Shown piece after piece: positions 5,441 to 6,463 of a stretch of 6,463 bases of DNA (positions within the stretch are counted from its first letter, which is position 1; each line of letters starts with the position of its first letter). The stretch is from Methylocapsa sp. (GTDB lineage: Bacteria; Pseudomonadota; Alphaproteobacteria; Rhizobiales; Beijerinckiaceae): NCBI GenBank assembly GCA_003162995.1, contig PLUZ01000479.1, positions 1 through 6,463 on the forward strand. The letters run 5' to 3'. The notes beneath the pieces were generated by a model. That model was not told the DNA's origin and did no database searches. It was given only the letters and a program-made list of their open reading frames with translations. The position numbers and the translations under genes are program-made.

Positions 5441-6463
5441 TGGTTTACTCGGCTGCTGCTTTCGCTGATGATCAGATCATCACCTGGTTTTAGGTCGCCT
5501 TTGACAATTTCAGTGTAGACGCCGTCCTGGAGACCAAGTTGAACTGGGACCGCTGTCGGCCTTCCCTCGCGCAGGGTCCAGACCTGCGGCCAGCCAGCCA
5601 GCGGCGTCCTGGCGCCGGTGCTGTCGCTCGGGGCTGCGTGGCCAGCAGGCGAATAGCGCAGCGCTTGATCCGGCGCACGGAGGACATTGTCGCGTCTGTC
5701 GACCACGATTCTGATTGTCGCCGTCATGCCGGGTTGGACCAAAAGATCCGGATTGGACGCGGTGATGACGACATCATAGGTTACGACGTTCTCGATGGTC
5801 TGCGGCGATGGGCCAATTTGCGTCACCTCACCAGCGAAGAGACGGTTCGCGAAGGGACCGACCGTGAACGTGGCCTTGTCGCCGAGATTGACCTCGCCGA
5901 TGTCGTTCTTTCTGACATTGGCGTCGACATGAAGGACGGTGAGATCTGCTGCGACGAGGAAGAGCGGCGCCGTCTCTGAGCCCACCGCGACTATCTGGCC
6001 TATAGCGACGTTGCGCGAGACCACTGTTCCATCAATCGGTGAAACGATATCGGTGTCGCCGAGATTAGTCTCGGCGGCATGAAGCGCTGCTTGAAGCTCT
6101 GCAACCGTCGCCTCGTCGAGCTTTGTCTGCGTCTGCGCCTGCTCATAGGTCCTGTGCGAGTTATCGAGCGCTTTCCGGGAAATGGCCCGGCGCTTCGAGC
6201 GGGCCTCATGGCGCTCGAAGGCCGCTTTCGCGTGGGCGAGATCCGTTTTGTCTTTTTCGCGCCGATCTTCGGCTGCCGCCAGATCGGCGTTGTCCTGATC
6301 CACCACGGTTTGATAGGGGCGCGGGTCAAGTTTCGCGCAGATCTGGCCCGCCTTCACTTTCGTGTTGGCGGCGCAATAAAGCGCCTGAATCACGCCGGAC
6401 ACGCGAGCGCCGACTGGCGCTGTCGCCGTCGGAACGACGCTGCCGCTTGCGGTCACGGTGCGG
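5437..6463 (-). CDS. MacA/HlyD-type periplasmic adaptor subunit of an efflux pump, 5' partial
   Basis: The C-terminal 341 residues of a membrane fusion protein of the HlyD/MacA group, which links an inner-membrane transporter (ABC or RND) to an outer-membrane channel. The reading frame stays open to the window edge, so the true start and N-terminal anchor lie outside; a GTG at 6456 is probably internal. Counting from that codon, the order is the first lipoyl half (VGARVSGVIQALYC, 15-28, to LDPRPYQ), an alpha-helical hairpin (about 50-134, rich in Ala, Gln and Glu), the second lipoyl half (VSPIDGTVVSRNVAIGQIV, 138-156), and a beta-barrel with DANVRKNDIGEVNLGDKATF and NVVTYDVVI (223-231). The PGMTA turn (242-246) and LRAPDQALRY follow, and a membrane-proximal domain ends at SSSRVNQ. 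This is the MacA pattern. No transporter gene follows, and the cargo is unknown. Confidence 0.92.
   Translation of the reverse strand, partial: RTVTASGSVVPTATAPVGARVSGVIQALYCAANTKVKAGQICAKLDPRPYQTVVDQDNADLAAAEDRREKDKTDLAHAKAAFERHEARSKRRAISRKALDNSHRTYEQAQTQTKLDEATVAELQAALHAAETNLGDTDIVSPIDGTVVSRNVAIGQIVAVGSETAPLFLVAADLTVLHVDANVRKNDIGEVNLGDKATFTVGPFANRLFAGEVTQIGPSPQTIENVVTYDVVITASNPDLLVQPGMTATIRIVVDRRDNVLRAPDQALRYSPAGHAAPSDSTGARTPLAGWPQVWTLREGRPTAVPVQLGLQDGVYTEIVKGDLKPGDDLIISESSSRVNQ

Noticed and set aside
5539..5979. Plus-strand open frame of 146 codons
   Set aside because: Antisense shadow of the adaptor gene.
1..6463. CRISPR array, tRNA or rRNA genes
   Set aside because: No regularly spaced direct repeats, and no tRNA-like or rRNA-like segment was seen on either strand.

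Overview
The window looks like an accessory, mosaic stretch of an alphaproteobacterial genome, most likely of the rhizobial order (Hyphomicrobiales). Three things point there: the uvrB fragment resembles rhizobial UvrB, the truncated IS110-type transposase is of a kind I associate with rhizobia, and most genes have high G+C with one AT-rich intruder. Genus and replicon (chromosomal island or plasmid) cannot be read from the sequence.

Layout. (1) 68-987, plus: a LysR-family regulator broken by one frameshift near 478-490; its middle is strikingly AT-rich (about 32% G+C over 421-660, against about 62% at 2221-2280, both counted by hand). (2) 2481-1113, minus: a compact two-gene operon, a cysteine-rich DUF1326 protein followed by a DUF2182 membrane protein, with a near-consensus sigma-70 promoter at 2559-2531 and a strong ribosome site in front of a GTG start. 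(3) About 2600-3020: no convincing gene, only scraps of open frame. (4) 3036-3269, plus: a 77-residue predicted exported protein with a strong Shine-Dalgarno. (5) About 3352-4107, plus: the C-terminal part of uvrB, lacking roughly the first 500 residues, with a damaged UVR domain, a 30-bp tandem duplication, and a tail running antisense through (6) the first 48 codons of an IS110-family transposase (4151-4008, minus) with its upstream end. (7) 5311-4451, minus: an intact PPK2-family polyphosphate kinase. (8) 6463-5437, minus: a MacA/HlyD-type periplasmic adaptor cut by the window edge.

How they may work together. The only clear functional unit is the DUF1326-DUF2182 operon. The adaptor normally needs an inner-membrane transporter gene, and none follows it. 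Instead its stop codon overlaps a 21-codon ORF, and a second tiny ORF (MYRP) with its own Shine-Dalgarno lies in the ppk2 leader. The stretch 3300-4300 is a junkyard of truncated genes: uvrB remnant against IS110 remnant. The most interesting points are the DUF1326-DUF2182 unit, the structured leader before ppk2, and the possible IS110 bridge-RNA remnant. I do not see convincing evidence for a wholly new multi-gene system.
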